From: Sphingomonadaceae bacterium
GTDB taxonomy: Bacteria; Pseudomonadota; Alphaproteobacteria; Sphingomonadales; Sphingomonadaceae
Reading direction: 5' to 3'
Assembly (NCBI GenBank): GCA_019239915.1
Contig: JAFAZF010000063.1
Location: 62,001 to 126,000 of the forward strand
DNA length: 64,000 nt
The notes under the pieces were generated by a model that had not been told where the DNA came from, did no database searches, and worked only from the letters and a program-made list of their open reading frames with translations. A program made the translations under genes and the position numbers. Numbering within the stretch: position 1 is the first letter of the stretch; every line of letters starts with the position of its first letter. This document shows positions 1-7,345 of this stretch, one piece after another.

Positions 1-1353
1 CTTTATTATAAGGGGCTGATGGACAAGCTTGGCATCGAGGCCAAGGTCTACCGGGTCGGCGCGTTCAAGTCGGCGGTCGAGCCCTTCACGCGCGATGATC
101 AGTCACCCGAGGCGCGCGCCGCCAACCAGCAGCTCGCCGACGCGCTGTGGCGCGATTGGCAGGCCGACGTCGCCAAGGCGCGGCCGAAGGCGCAGATCGC
201 CGCGTATGTGAACGATCTCGCTGGCGGCAAGCCGCCCGCCGACTTCGCTCGGGCCGCGGTGGCGAGCGGCCTCGTCGACCATATCGGCGATCGCGTCGCC
301 TTCGGGCAGCGGGTGGCCGCGATCGTCGGCCCCGGCGACAAGCGCACCGCCGGCGATTTCAAGCGCATCGATCTTGATGCCTGGACCGACGCCAACGAGC
401 CGCCGAAGCGTGGTCCGGCAATCGGCGTCGTCACCATTGCCGGCGACATCGTCGATGGCCGCTCCCCGCCGGGCACGGCGGGCGGCGACACCATTTCCGA
501 ACTGCTCCTGAAAGCGCTCGCCGAGAAGAACCTCAAGGCGCTCGTCGTCCGCATCGATTCTCCCGGCGGATCGGTCAGCGGCTCGGATCGCATCCGCGAC
601 GCGATCCTCGAGGCCAGGCGGCGCGGGCTCCCGATCGTCGCCTCGATGGGTTCGGTCGCGGCATCAGGCGGCTACTGGGTCTCGACCGCGAGCGACTATG
701 TTCTCGCCGAACCTTCGACGATCACCGGGTCGATCGGCGTGTTCGGCCTCCTGCCCACGTTCAAGGGCTCGCTCGCGAAGCTCGGCATGGGCGCCGACGG
801 CGTGCGCGCAACGCCGCTTTCGGGCGAGCCGGACCCGCTTCAGGGCACCACGCCGCAGGTCGACGCACTGATGCAGGCGGGCGTCGACCAGATCTATGCG
901 CGCTTCACCGGCCTCGTCGCGCAGGCGCGACACCTGCCCGTCGCCCGAGTCGACGAGATCGCCCAAGGCCATGTCTGGGAAGGTTCGACCGCGAAGACGC
1001 TCGGGCTCATCGACGGCTTCGGTGATCTCGACGACGCGATCGCCGAGGCCGCCAAGCGCGCCCACCTCGATCCCGAGAGCGTGCACCCGGTCTATATCGA
1101 GCGCGAGCCTTCCTGGGCACTGCGCTTCCTGCGCGACGCGATGGACCAGCGCAGCGACAGCAGCGGGGACAGCAGCGCGTGGTCGGCGCTGGTGACGCGT
1201 CCGGATGCGCTGCTCGCGCGCGCCCTCGCGGATGCCCGCACGGTCCTCTCCGGCCCGGTGATGCAGGTGCGCTGCCTCTCCTGCCCGCCTTCCGCGCCGC
1301 CGGCGCCGGCGCGCACGAGCATGACACGATTGGCGGAAGCACTGCTGCCGTGA
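1..1353 (+). CDS. sppA: Signal peptide peptidase SppA, long (67K) type, 5' end outside the window
   Basis: Membrane-bound serine protease IV, which cleaves leftover signal peptides in the inner membrane. The reading frame is already open at base 1, so the N-terminal membrane anchor and part of the first protease domain are missing. The visible FKSAVEPF segment carries the family's general-base Lys (codon 67-69). The GSVAASGGYW segment carries the nucleophile Ser (codon 664-666), preceded by the DSPGGSVSGSD motif. Both halves of the Ser-Lys dyad are therefore present, as in E. coli SppA. About 450 residues are visible of a usual ~600. The stop TGA overlaps the GTG start of the next gene by four bases, suggesting translational coupling. 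Family assignment is secure. Confidence 0.93.
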   Translation, partial: LYYKGLMDKLGIEAKVYRVGAFKSAVEPFTRDDQSPEARAANQQLADALWRDWQADVAKARPKAQIAAYVNDLAGGKPPADFARAAVASGLVDHIGDRVAFGQRVAAIVGPGDKRTAGDFKRIDLDAWTDANEPPKRGPAIGVVTIAGDIVDGRSPPGTAGGDTISELLLKALAEKNLKALVVRIDSPGGSVSGSDRIRDAILEARRRGLPIVASMGSVAASGGYWVSTASDYVLAEPSTITGSIGVFGLLPTFKGSLAKLGMGADGVRATPLSGEPDPLQGTTPQVDALMQAGVDQIYARFTGLVAQARHLPVARVDEIAQGHVWEGSTAKTLGLIDGFGDLDDAIAEAAKRAHLDPESVHPVYIEREPSWALRFLRDAMDQRSDSSGDSSAWSALVTRPDALLARALADARTVLSGPVMQVRCLSCPPSAPPAPARTSMTRLAEALLP

Positions 1354-1898
1354 GCGTCACGATCCGGTCGGTCTCGCGCGACGATGCCGCGCCGATCGCC
1401 GCGATCTATGCGCATTATGTCACGAACACCGCGGTCACCTTCGAGGAGGTGCCGCCTGACGCCGCCGAGATGCGCGCGCGCATCGAAACCGTGTCGGCCA
1501 CGCATCCCTGGCTGATCGCCGCGACGGCGGACGGCGACCTTCTCGGCTATGCCTATGGCCGGCCCTATCATGGCCGCGCGGCCTATCGTTGGACATGCGA
1601 GACGGCGATCTACCTCGCGCACGATCGGCGCGGACGCGGCACCGGCCGCGCGCTCTACGCGCCGCTGCTCGATACGCTCACCGATCAGGGCTTCGTCGCG
1701 GCGATCGCCTCGATCACCGTGCCGAATGCGGAGAGCAGCCGCTTCCACGAGGCGCTCGGCTTCACATTCGTCGGCCGGATGACGGCGATCGGCTACAAGC
1801 TCGGCCGCTGGCACGATGTCGGTTATTGGCAGCGCGATCTCGGCCCCCGCAGTTCACCGCCAAAGGGACTCGCTTCAACAGGATTGTTGCAGAGATGA
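1350..1898 (+). CDS. GNAT family N-acetyltransferase, phosphinothricin acetyltransferase-like
   Basis: A 182-residue acetyl-CoA-dependent N-acetyltransferase. The opening ISxDDAAPIAAIYAHYV-like segment, the FEEVPP segment, the acetyl-CoA loop RRGRGTGRALYAPLL and the late GYKLGRWHDVGYWQ segment are characteristic of the Pat/Bar/YncA branch, whose members acetylate phosphinothricin, methionine sulfoximine or related amino-acid analogues. The GTG start at 1350 sits inside the sppA stop (GTGA), so the two genes are probably co-translated. The native substrate cannot be told from sequence. The last ~15 residues (GPRSSPPKGLASTG) look like non-conserved tail. Confidence 0.85.
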   Translation: MSVTIRSVSRDDAAPIAAIYAHYVTNTAVTFEEVPPDAAEMRARIETVSATHPWLIAATADGDLLGYAYGRPYHGRAAYRWTCETAIYLAHDRRGRGTGRALYAPLLDTLTDQGFVAAIASITVPNAESSRFHEALGFTFVGRMTAIGYKLGRWHDVGYWQRDLGPRSSPPKGLASTGLLQR

Positions 1899-1959
1899 CA
1901 CAAGCCGTTCATTTCCGTCACGCAGGGCAATCTCCGCTAACCATAGCAGGAGACGCACC

Positions 1960-2106
1960 ATGAAGATCGTCAAGAAGACCGCCATCGCGCTCGCCGCCGC
2001 CAGCAGCATGTTCGTCGCGCTCGCGCCGGCCCATGCCGATTGGCACCACCATCGCATGTGCCACATGGAGCGGCACCATCATCACATGGTGCGCGTCTGC
2101 CGCTGA
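1960..2106 (+). CDS. Very small secreted His-rich peptide
   Basis: A 48-residue product with a clear Sec signal peptide: a KK-containing start, a hydrophobic alanine-rich core and an APAHA cleavage site. This leaves a mature peptide of about 22 residues that holds nine His, two Cys and three Met. An AGGAG ribosome site lies eight bases before the ATG. I do not recognise a named family. The mature part looks built for metal binding (Cu, Ni or Zn) in the periplasm, but that is inference. The downstream peptidase frame begins inside this gene, so the two may be coupled. Confidence 0.6.
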   Translation: MKIVKKTAIALAAASSMFVALAPAHADWHHHRMCHMERHHHHMVRVCR

Positions 2107-3062
2107 GCGAACCAGGCGACCTAACGGGAGCGGCGTACGCGCCGCTCCCCAATGACCGGCGCTGGACGCTCGTCGTCCATGGCGGCGCCGGCACAATGGC
2201 GCGCGGCCGCACCTCGGACGATGAGGACAAGGCCGCGCGCGCGGGTCTCGCCGCCGCGCTTCGCGTCGGCGGCGGGATACTGCAAGCGGGCGGCGCCGCG
2301 CTCGACGCGGTGGAAGCGGCGGTGCGCGTGCTCGAAGACGATCCCGCCTTCAACGCCGGCCGCGGCGCAGTCTTCACCACAGCGGGCACGCACGAGCTCG
2401 ACGCCGCGATCATGGACGGCGCGACACGCTGCGCCGGTGCCGTCGCCGGCGTGACGCGCACGCGCAATCCCGTCAGCCTCGCGCGCGCGGTGATGCGCGG
2501 CAGCAAGCACGTCATGCTCGTCGGGTCCGGTGCCGACGATTTCGCGCGGCAACAAGGCGTCGAGCAGGTCGATCCCAGCTACTTCTCCACCGAGCAACGT
2601 CGCGCCCAGCTCGAGAGGATGCACGGTCGCTTCGACAGCGGCGTCAAGTTCGGCACCGTAGGCGCGGTCGCGCGCGACATCACCGGCCGGCTCGCTGCGG
2701 CGACATCCACGGGAGGGTTGACCGGCAAGCGGCCGGGCCGTGTCGGAGATACGCCGGTGATCGGCGCCGGCACCTATGCCGACGATCGCGCCTGCGCGGT
2801 ATCGGCTACCGGCTCCGGCGAATATTATCTCCGCGTCGGTGTCGCGCACGAAATCTGCGCGCGCGTGCGGCTCCTCGGCGAGACCGTGCAGGCGGCGGCC
2901 GACGCCGTGCAGGCGGAGACGCATGCGCTCGGCGGCGACGGCGGCGTCATCGTCGTGGCGCCCGACGGCACGCCGGCCTGGTCGTTCACCACACCGGGCA
3001 TGTACCGGGGCCTGCTGCGCGACTGCAATGCACCGGTCGTCGCGATCTACGGCGACGAATAG
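2040..3062 (+). CDS. Isoaspartyl peptidase / L-asparaginase (plant-type, Ntn hydrolase)
   Basis: Type 2 asparaginase that self-cleaves into alpha and beta subunits and removes isoaspartyl residues from peptides. Visible features: VVHGGAGTM near the start, DPAFNAGRGAVFT, and the autocleavage site KFGTVGAVA, in which Thr (codon 2655-2657) becomes the N-terminal nucleophile. The substrate-binding TSTGGLTGKRPGRVGD and GTYAD segments follow. The start is uncertain. No ATG is available before the conserved VVHGG, and the possible starts are TTG 2040, GTG 2058 or CTG 2103, all inside or touching the upstream His-rich peptide gene. No signal peptide is apparent. Family assignment is firm; the exact N-terminus is not. 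Confidence 0.85.
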   Translation: MAPPSHVPHGAAPSSHGARLPLSEPGDLTGAAYAPLPNDRRWTLVVHGGAGTMARGRTSDDEDKAARAGLAAALRVGGGILQAGGAALDAVEAAVRVLEDDPAFNAGRGAVFTTAGTHELDAAIMDGATRCAGAVAGVTRTRNPVSLARAVMRGSKHVMLVGSGADDFARQQGVEQVDPSYFSTEQRRAQLERMHGRFDSGVKFGTVGAVARDITGRLAAATSTGGLTGKRPGRVGDTPVIGAGTYADDRACAVSATGSGEYYLRVGVAHEICARVRLLGETVQAAADAVQAETHALGGDGGVIVVAPDGTPAWSFTTPGMYRGLLRDCNAPVVAIYGDE

Positions 3063-3100
3063 CGCCTGAGCACAAATTGATCGGTCTGAACTCGCTTCAT

Positions 3101-3222
3101 CCGTTCGGGCTGAGCGCAGTCGAAGCCCATGCTCCCTCGCCGTTGTAACGTATCGTCACCGCTTCGCACTGACGAAGAGCCGCGCCTGCGACTGCCCTGC
3201 GACTTCGCGCAGGGTCGAACGG
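3101..3222. repeat. REPIN-like inverted pair (copy 1)
   Basis: One arm, CCGTTCGGGCTGAGCGCAGT plus CGAAG, at 3101-3125. A divergent inverted arm ending in GTCGAACGG lies at 3200-3222. Same family as the copies near 23.6, 30.1, 31.2, 49.6, 52.0, 53.0, 61.1 and 62.6 kb. Fills most of the gap between the convergent peptidase and lipoprotein genes. Confidence 0.65.
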
Positions 3223-3254
3223 AGGATGGCGTATCGCTCAGCCCGAAGTCTGGG

Positions 3255-3920
3255 TCAGAGCGCGGACTTGGGTGGCGGATAGGCCGCGATGCAGAGCTTG
3301 ATCAGATCGCCGGGCGGGCCACGCCGCGTCATGTCAGCGAGCGCCTCGTCGCGCGGATCCTTTTGGGCGGCGATGTCGGTCTGCCCCTTGGCGGCAAAGC
3401 GGCCGGCGAGCTTGGGATCGAGCGCGCGGCGCAGCTCTCCGAGCTGGGAAAGCTGCTCGCCATAGGACGCATCCTGCGATTGCAGCGCCGTGCGGAGGAA
3501 GTCGGCGAGCACGTAGCAGCCGAGCTGCGACTGCGCCGCCGTGGTCGGCAGCTTGGGCGGGCTGGTCGGCGCAGTGGCCGGATAGGCTTGCGCGCATGGC
3601 TGCTCGAGCGTCTGCCACTTGCCCGCGGTCACCTTGTCGGCGAGCGTCGCCATTCGCTTCGCGACGGCGGAGGCCTTGTCGCGCGCGAACCCCGTCCCCT
3701 TTTCGCCGGCGCCGGCAAGCAGCGAGTAATGGATCACGCCGAGCTCGGCATCGAACGGCAGATCGCCGCGCAGGCTGTTCATTCCCGCTCGCGCCTTCGC
3801 CGCCGCGACGATGCCGCAGGTCGCGGCGCGATCGATAGGATCGTCGGGCAGCGCGAGCGCCTTCGGCCCGCATGCGGCGAGGATCAGCGCGGTGGCGGCA
3901 AGCGCGGCAGGGGCTCTCAT
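3255..3920 (-). CDS. Predicted lipoprotein of unknown function
   Basis: A 221-residue protein. Its start MRAPAALAATALILAACG gives a short signal peptide with lipobox LAAC, so the Cys near residue 17 is probably lipidated. The mature part is Ala-rich, with three further Cys, and has no motif I recognise. The ATG at 3920 was chosen because a GGAG ribosome site precedes it and the lipobox follows at the right distance. The gene points away from the lpdA-suc block and converges on the isoaspartyl peptidase across a repeat. Function unknown. Confidence 0.7.
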   Translation of the reverse strand: MRAPAALAATALILAACGPKALALPDDPIDRAATCGIVAAAKARAGMNSLRGDLPFDAELGVIHYSLLAGAGEKGTGFARDKASAVAKRMATLADKVTAGKWQTLEQPCAQAYPATAPTSPPKLPTTAAQSQLGCYVLADFLRTALQSQDASYGEQLSQLGELRRALDPKLAGRFAAKGQTDIAAQKDPRDEALADMTRRGPPGDLIKLCIAAYPPPKSAL

Positions 3921-4094
3921 GAACGCTCCGGATCGTTGTCGATCCGTGACAAGCGTGCGAGGCCGGGACGGGTTCCGCAGCAGAGCGCGCTTACGCTTCG
4001 CCTCTCGCCCTGCGAACGCGACGGCTCGGAGCCTGGAACCGCGCTCCAGGCTCCCGCTGACACTGGAGAACCGCACGAAGCGGGCGCCCTCGCC

Positions 4095-5504
4095 TCAGAT
4101 GTGGATCGGCTTGCCCTGCACCGCCATCGCGGCTTCCTTGATCGCCTCCGAATGCGTCGGATGGGCATGGCAGGTGTAGGCGATATCCTCGCTGGTCGCG
4201 CCGAACTCCATCGCCTGCGCGGCCTGGGCGATCATCGTGCCCGCGACCGAGGCGATGATCCATACGCCGAGGACGCGATCCGACTTGGCGTCGGCGATCA
4301 CCTTCACGAAGCCGTCGGGCTCGTGGTTGGTCTTGGCGCGGCTGTTCGCGAGCATCGGAAATTTGCCGACCTTGATCTCGCCGCCGCTCTTCGAGAGACG
4401 CTCCTTCGCCTGCTCCTCGGTGAGGCCGACGCCGGCGATCTCGGGGCTGGTGTAGACGACGCTCGGGATGACGTCGTGGTTCACGATGCCGGTGAGGTCG
4501 GCGATGTTCTCGGCCACCGCGATGCCTTCGTCCTCGGCCTTGTGCGCGAGCATCGGGCCGGGGACCACGTCGCCGATCGCCCAGATGCCTGGCACCGAAG
4601 TCGCGAATTCATGATCGATCTCGATCTGGCCACGCGGGTTCGTCGTCAGCCCCGCCTTGTCGAGCGCGAGACCGTCGGTGTTGGCGCGCCGGCCGATGCA
4701 GACGAGCACGACGTCGGCCTCGATCGTCTCGGCCGCGCCTCCTGCCGCCGGCTCGACGGTGAGCGTCGCCTTCCCGCCCTCAACCTTGGCGCCCGTCACC
4801 TTGGTCGAAAGCCTGAACTCGAGGCCCTGCTTCTTGAAGATCTTGGCGGCTTCCTTGCGGACCTCGCCGTCAAAACCGGGCAGCAACTGGTCGAGGAACT
4901 CGACGACCGTCACCTGTGCGCCCAGCCGCTTCCACACCGAGCCGAGCTCGAGCCCGATCACGCCGCCGCCGACGACGACCATATGGCCGGGCACCTTCAG
5001 CAGCTCCAGCGCGCCGGTCGAGTCGACGATCACCTTCTGGTCGACGGCGATGCCGGGAAGCGGCGTCACCGACGAACCGGTCGCGATCACGATGTTCTTC
5101 GCGCGGACGGTGCGGTCGCCGACCTTCACGCTGTCCTTGCCGGTGAACGCGGCCTGGCCCTTCAGCCACTCGATCTTGTTCTTCTTGAACAGATATTCGA
5201 TGCCGCCGGTGAGCTGCTTGACCGCATCCAGCCGCTGGCCGTGCATCGCCTCGAGGTCGAGCTCAACGCCGCTCGCCTTGATCCCGAGCTTGGCGAGCTT
5301 GCCGCCGGCCGCTTCCTCGAACAGCTCGGAGGCGTGGAGCAGCGCCTTCGATGGGATGCAGCCGACGTTGAGGCAGGTGCCGCCGAGCGTCGCGCGGCTC
5401 TCCGCGCACGCGGTCTTCAGCCCCAGCTGCGCCGCGCGGATCGCCGCGACATAGCCCCCCGGCCCCGCGCCGATCACCAGAACGTCGAAATCAAAGTCTG
5501 CCAT
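4095..5504 (-). CDS. lpdA: Dihydrolipoyl dehydrogenase (E3) of the 2-oxoglutarate dehydrogenase complex
   Basis: A 469-residue FAD/NAD flavoprotein that reoxidises dihydrolipoamide on the E2 subunit. Visible features: FAD-binding GAGPGGYVAAIRAAQLG, redox-active disulfide GGTCLNVGCIPSKALL, NAD-binding GGGVIGLELGSVW, the second FAD motif AIGDVVPGPMLAHKA, and the C-terminal catalytic His-Glu pair in HAHPTHSEAIKE. It lies downstream of sucA-sucB on the same strand, so it most likely serves the OGDH complex; a second paralogue sits with pyruvate dehydrogenase E2 at 53.8 kb. The ATG at 5504 is preceded by GGAG; a TTG six bases earlier is less likely. A GIY-YIG cassette separates it from sucB. Confidence 0.96.
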   Translation of the reverse strand: MADFDFDVLVIGAGPGGYVAAIRAAQLGLKTACAESRATLGGTCLNVGCIPSKALLHASELFEEAAGGKLAKLGIKASGVELDLEAMHGQRLDAVKQLTGGIEYLFKKNKIEWLKGQAAFTGKDSVKVGDRTVRAKNIVIATGSSVTPLPGIAVDQKVIVDSTGALELLKVPGHMVVVGGGVIGLELGSVWKRLGAQVTVVEFLDQLLPGFDGEVRKEAAKIFKKQGLEFRLSTKVTGAKVEGGKATLTVEPAAGGAAETIEADVVLVCIGRRANTDGLALDKAGLTTNPRGQIEIDHEFATSVPGIWAIGDVVPGPMLAHKAEDEGIAVAENIADLTGIVNHDVIPSVVYTSPEIAGVGLTEEQAKERLSKSGGEIKVGKFPMLANSRAKTNHEPDGFVKVIADAKSDRVLGVWIIASVAGTMIAQAAQAMEFGATSEDIAYTCHAHPTHSEAIKEAAMAVQGKPIHI

Positions 5505-5519
5505 TTCCAACTCCGCTGT

Positions 5520-5591
5520 GCTCCTGCGGAAGCAGGAGCGCTCACCTCACCCGATGCGCTTCCTTCGCAGAGCTCCTGCTTTCGCAGGAGC
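5520..5591. repeat. Hairpin pair, stem GCTCCTGC, GNRA loops
   Basis: Two perfect 8-bp hairpins in opposite orientation. The first, 5520-5539, is GCTCCTGC-GGAA-GCAGGAGC. The second, 5572-5591, is GCTCCTGC-TTTC-GCAGGAGC, which has a GAAA loop on the other strand. The spacer is 32 bases. Together they lie between lpdA and the 3' end of the GIY-YIG gene and mirror the pair on that gene's other side. Confidence 0.9.
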
Positions 5592-5602
5592 ACGGGACCG
5601 GA

Positions 5603-5902
5603 TCACAGGAGCGTTTCGTACAAGTCATTCCACTGCGGATTGTCGCGCTCGATCAACTCGATCTTCCAGTCCCTCTTCCATTTCTTCATCTGCAGCTCGC
5701 GCCGCCTCGCTTCGTGAAGATCGTCATAGGCTTCGAACCAGACAAGGGCGGCGCAGCCTTTCTCCTTCGAGTAGCTTTCCGTGACGCCGTTGCGGTGCTG
5801 CCAGATGCGCTTCGGCAGATCACCGGTCACACCAAGATAGGTTTGCCTCGTACGAAGATTGGCCATGAGGTAGACCCAACCGGCTTTCGTCTTCGCCTCC
5901 AT
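5603..5902 (-). CDS. Small GIY-YIG (URI) domain nuclease, copy 1
   Basis: A 99-residue single-domain GIY-YIG protein. The hallmark residues are present: WVYLM (GIY strand), TYLGVTGDL (YIG strand), the Arg of LPKRIWQH, and the metal-binding Glu in RRELQMKKW near residue 69. The core is complete, so it is probably catalytically active. Members of this COG2827-type group are often annotated UvrC-like, but there is no UvrC context here. The gene is inserted between sucB and lpdA and has two hairpins on each side with the same stem (GCTCCTGC). The 3' arm of the upstream hairpin supplies the AGGAG ribosome site seven bases before the ATG. The DNA target is not known; the flanking hairpins are the obvious candidate. 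Confidence 0.9.
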   Translation of the reverse strand: MEAKTKAGWVYLMANLRTRQTYLGVTGDLPKRIWQHRNGVTESYSKEKGCAALVWFEAYDDLHEARRRELQMKKWKRDWKIELIERDNPQWNDLYETLL

Positions 5903-5908
5903 CTTCGT

Positions 5909-5977
5909 GCTCCTGCGAAAGCAGGAGCGGCAGCAAGCGCAGCGCGCACGGCAAAGAGCTCCTGCTTTCGCAGGAGC
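5909..5977. repeat. Hairpin pair upstream of GIY-YIG copy 1
   Basis: Perfect 8-bp hairpins: GCTCCTGC-GAAA-GCAGGAGC at 5909-5928 and, inverted, GCTCCTGC-TTTC-GCAGGAGC at 5958-5977, with a 29-base spacer. Stem and layout match the pair at 5520-5591. Read on the minus strand, the AGGAG of the 5909 hairpin forms the ribosome site of the nuclease gene. Confidence 0.9.
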
Positions 5978-5988
5978 ACAGCGAGATT

Positions 5989-7317
5989 TTACAAGTCGAT
6001 GAGCAGCCGGGTCGGATCCTCGATGGCGTTCTTGATCGCGACGAGGAATGTGACCGCCTCGCGGCCGTCGATCAGGCGGTGGTCGTAGCTCAGCGCGAGG
6101 TACATCATCGGGCGCACGACGACCTCCCCGTTCACCACCACCGGCCGATCCTCGATACGGTGCAAGCCGAGCACGGCGGACTGCGGCGGGTTGATGATCG
6201 GCGTCGACATCAGCGAGCCGAACACGCCGCCGTTGGAGATTGTGAAGGTGCCGCCCTTCATCTCCTCGAGCTTGAGCGTGCCGTCCTTGGCGCGCCGCCC
6301 GAAGTCGCCGATCGTCTTCTCGATATCCGCGACCGAGAGCGCCTGCGCGTCGCGGATCACGGGAACGACGAGGCCATTGGGCGCGGAGACCGCGACCGAG
6401 ATGTCGGCATAATCGCGATAGACGATCTCGTCGTCTTCGATCGAGCCGTTGACCGCCGGCACGTCGCGCAGCGCCATGCATGCCGCCTTCACGAAGAAGC
6501 CCATGAAGCCGAGCCGGACGTCGTGCTTCTTCTCGAATAGATCCTTGTACTTGGAGCGCGCCGCGATCACCGCGCTCATGTCGACGTCGTTGAACGTCGT
6601 CAGCATCGCCGCGGTGTTCTGCGCTTCCTTCAGGCGCTTGGCGACGGTCTGGCGCAGCCGCGTCATCCGCACCCGTTCCTCACGGCGCTCGCCCGAGGAC
6701 GCAGGGCGCGGCGCGGGCGCCGATGCAGGTGACGCCGCCGCGGCGGCGACGTCGGCGGCAGCGGCGGGAACCGGCGTCGGTGACGGCGGCGTCGCGGCGG
6801 GGACGCTCGCCTTCGAAGCGGTCTTGCTGGCGGTCAGCACGTCATCCTTGGTGAGACGGCCATCCTTGCCCGTGCCGCGGATCTGCGAAGGATCGAGGCC
6901 ATGCTCGAGCACGAGCCGGCGCACGGATGGCGACAGCGTCAGCGAACTGGAATCCTGATCGTTGGCGGCATCGTCGGCGATGCCGCCCGCCGGCGACTGC
7001 TCGCCCGCCGTCGCGGCGATGCGCGGTTGTTCCGCCACCTTCTCCGGCGCCTGCGGCACGGCCGCGCCACCGGCCGATCCGGACGCTTCGATCGTCGCGA
7101 TCACCGCGCCGACCTGAACGGTATCGCCCTCCCTCACCGCGAGCGCACCGATCACGCCGTCCGCCGGCGCATTGACCTCGACCGCGACCTTGTCGGTCTC
7201 CAGGCTGGCGATCGGCTCGTCCGCCTTCACGGCATCGCCGGGCGCCTTCAGCCATTGGCCTAACGTCGCCTCTGTGATCGACTCGCCCAGCGTGGGCACC
7301 TTCACTTCGGTGGTCAT
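5989..7317 (-). CDS. sucB: Dihydrolipoyllysine succinyltransferase, E2 of 2-oxoglutarate dehydrogenase
   Basis: A 442-residue E2 that transfers the succinyl group to CoA. There is one N-terminal lipoyl domain with the [12 protein letters not shown] motif (lipoylated Lys near residue 43). A Pro/Ala-rich linker follows, then a peripheral-subunit-binding domain ([28 protein letters not shown], near 120-155). The catalytic domain ends in [16 protein letters not shown] with the active-site His and Asp. The start MTTEVKVP is preceded by GGAG. It lies 28 bases downstream of sucA and is surely co-transcribed with it. Length and domain order are normal. Confidence 0.97.
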   Translation of the reverse strand: MTTEVKVPTLGESITEATLGQWLKAPGDAVKADEPIASLETDKVAVEVNAPADGVIGALAVREGDTVQVGAVIATIEASGSAGGAAVPQAPEKVAEQPRIAATAGEQSPAGGIADDAANDQDSSSLTLSPSVRRLVLEHGLDPSQIRGTGKDGRLTKDDVLTASKTASKASVPAATPPSPTPVPAAAADVAAAAASPASAPAPRPASSGERREERVRMTRLRQTVAKRLKEAQNTAAMLTTFNDVDMSAVIAARSKYKDLFEKKHDVRLGFMGFFVKAACMALRDVPAVNGSIEDDEIVYRDYADISVAVSAPNGLVVPVIRDAQALSVADIEKTIGDFGRRAKDGTLKLEEMKGGTFTISNGGVFGSLMSTPIINPPQSAVLGLHRIEDRPVVVNGEVVVRPMMYLALSYDHRLIDGREAVTFLVAIKNAIEDPTRLLIDL

Positions 7318-7345
7318 GTCGGCTCCTGCCGGTATTCGAGAAGGA

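Noticed and set aside
3921-4094. GC-rich inverted sequences between the lipoprotein and lpdA genes as a terminator
   Set aside because: No clean stem followed by a U-run could be identified on either strand.
3129-5717. Long plus-strand frame opposite the lipoprotein and lpdA genes
   Set aside because: Same artefact; the minus strand holds conserved lpdA with all motifs.
5520-5977. Hairpins as intrinsic terminators or a CRISPR array
   Set aside because: No U-runs follow the stems, the units are perfect palindromes with reversed copies, and the spacers between them are not uniform unique sequences of an array.
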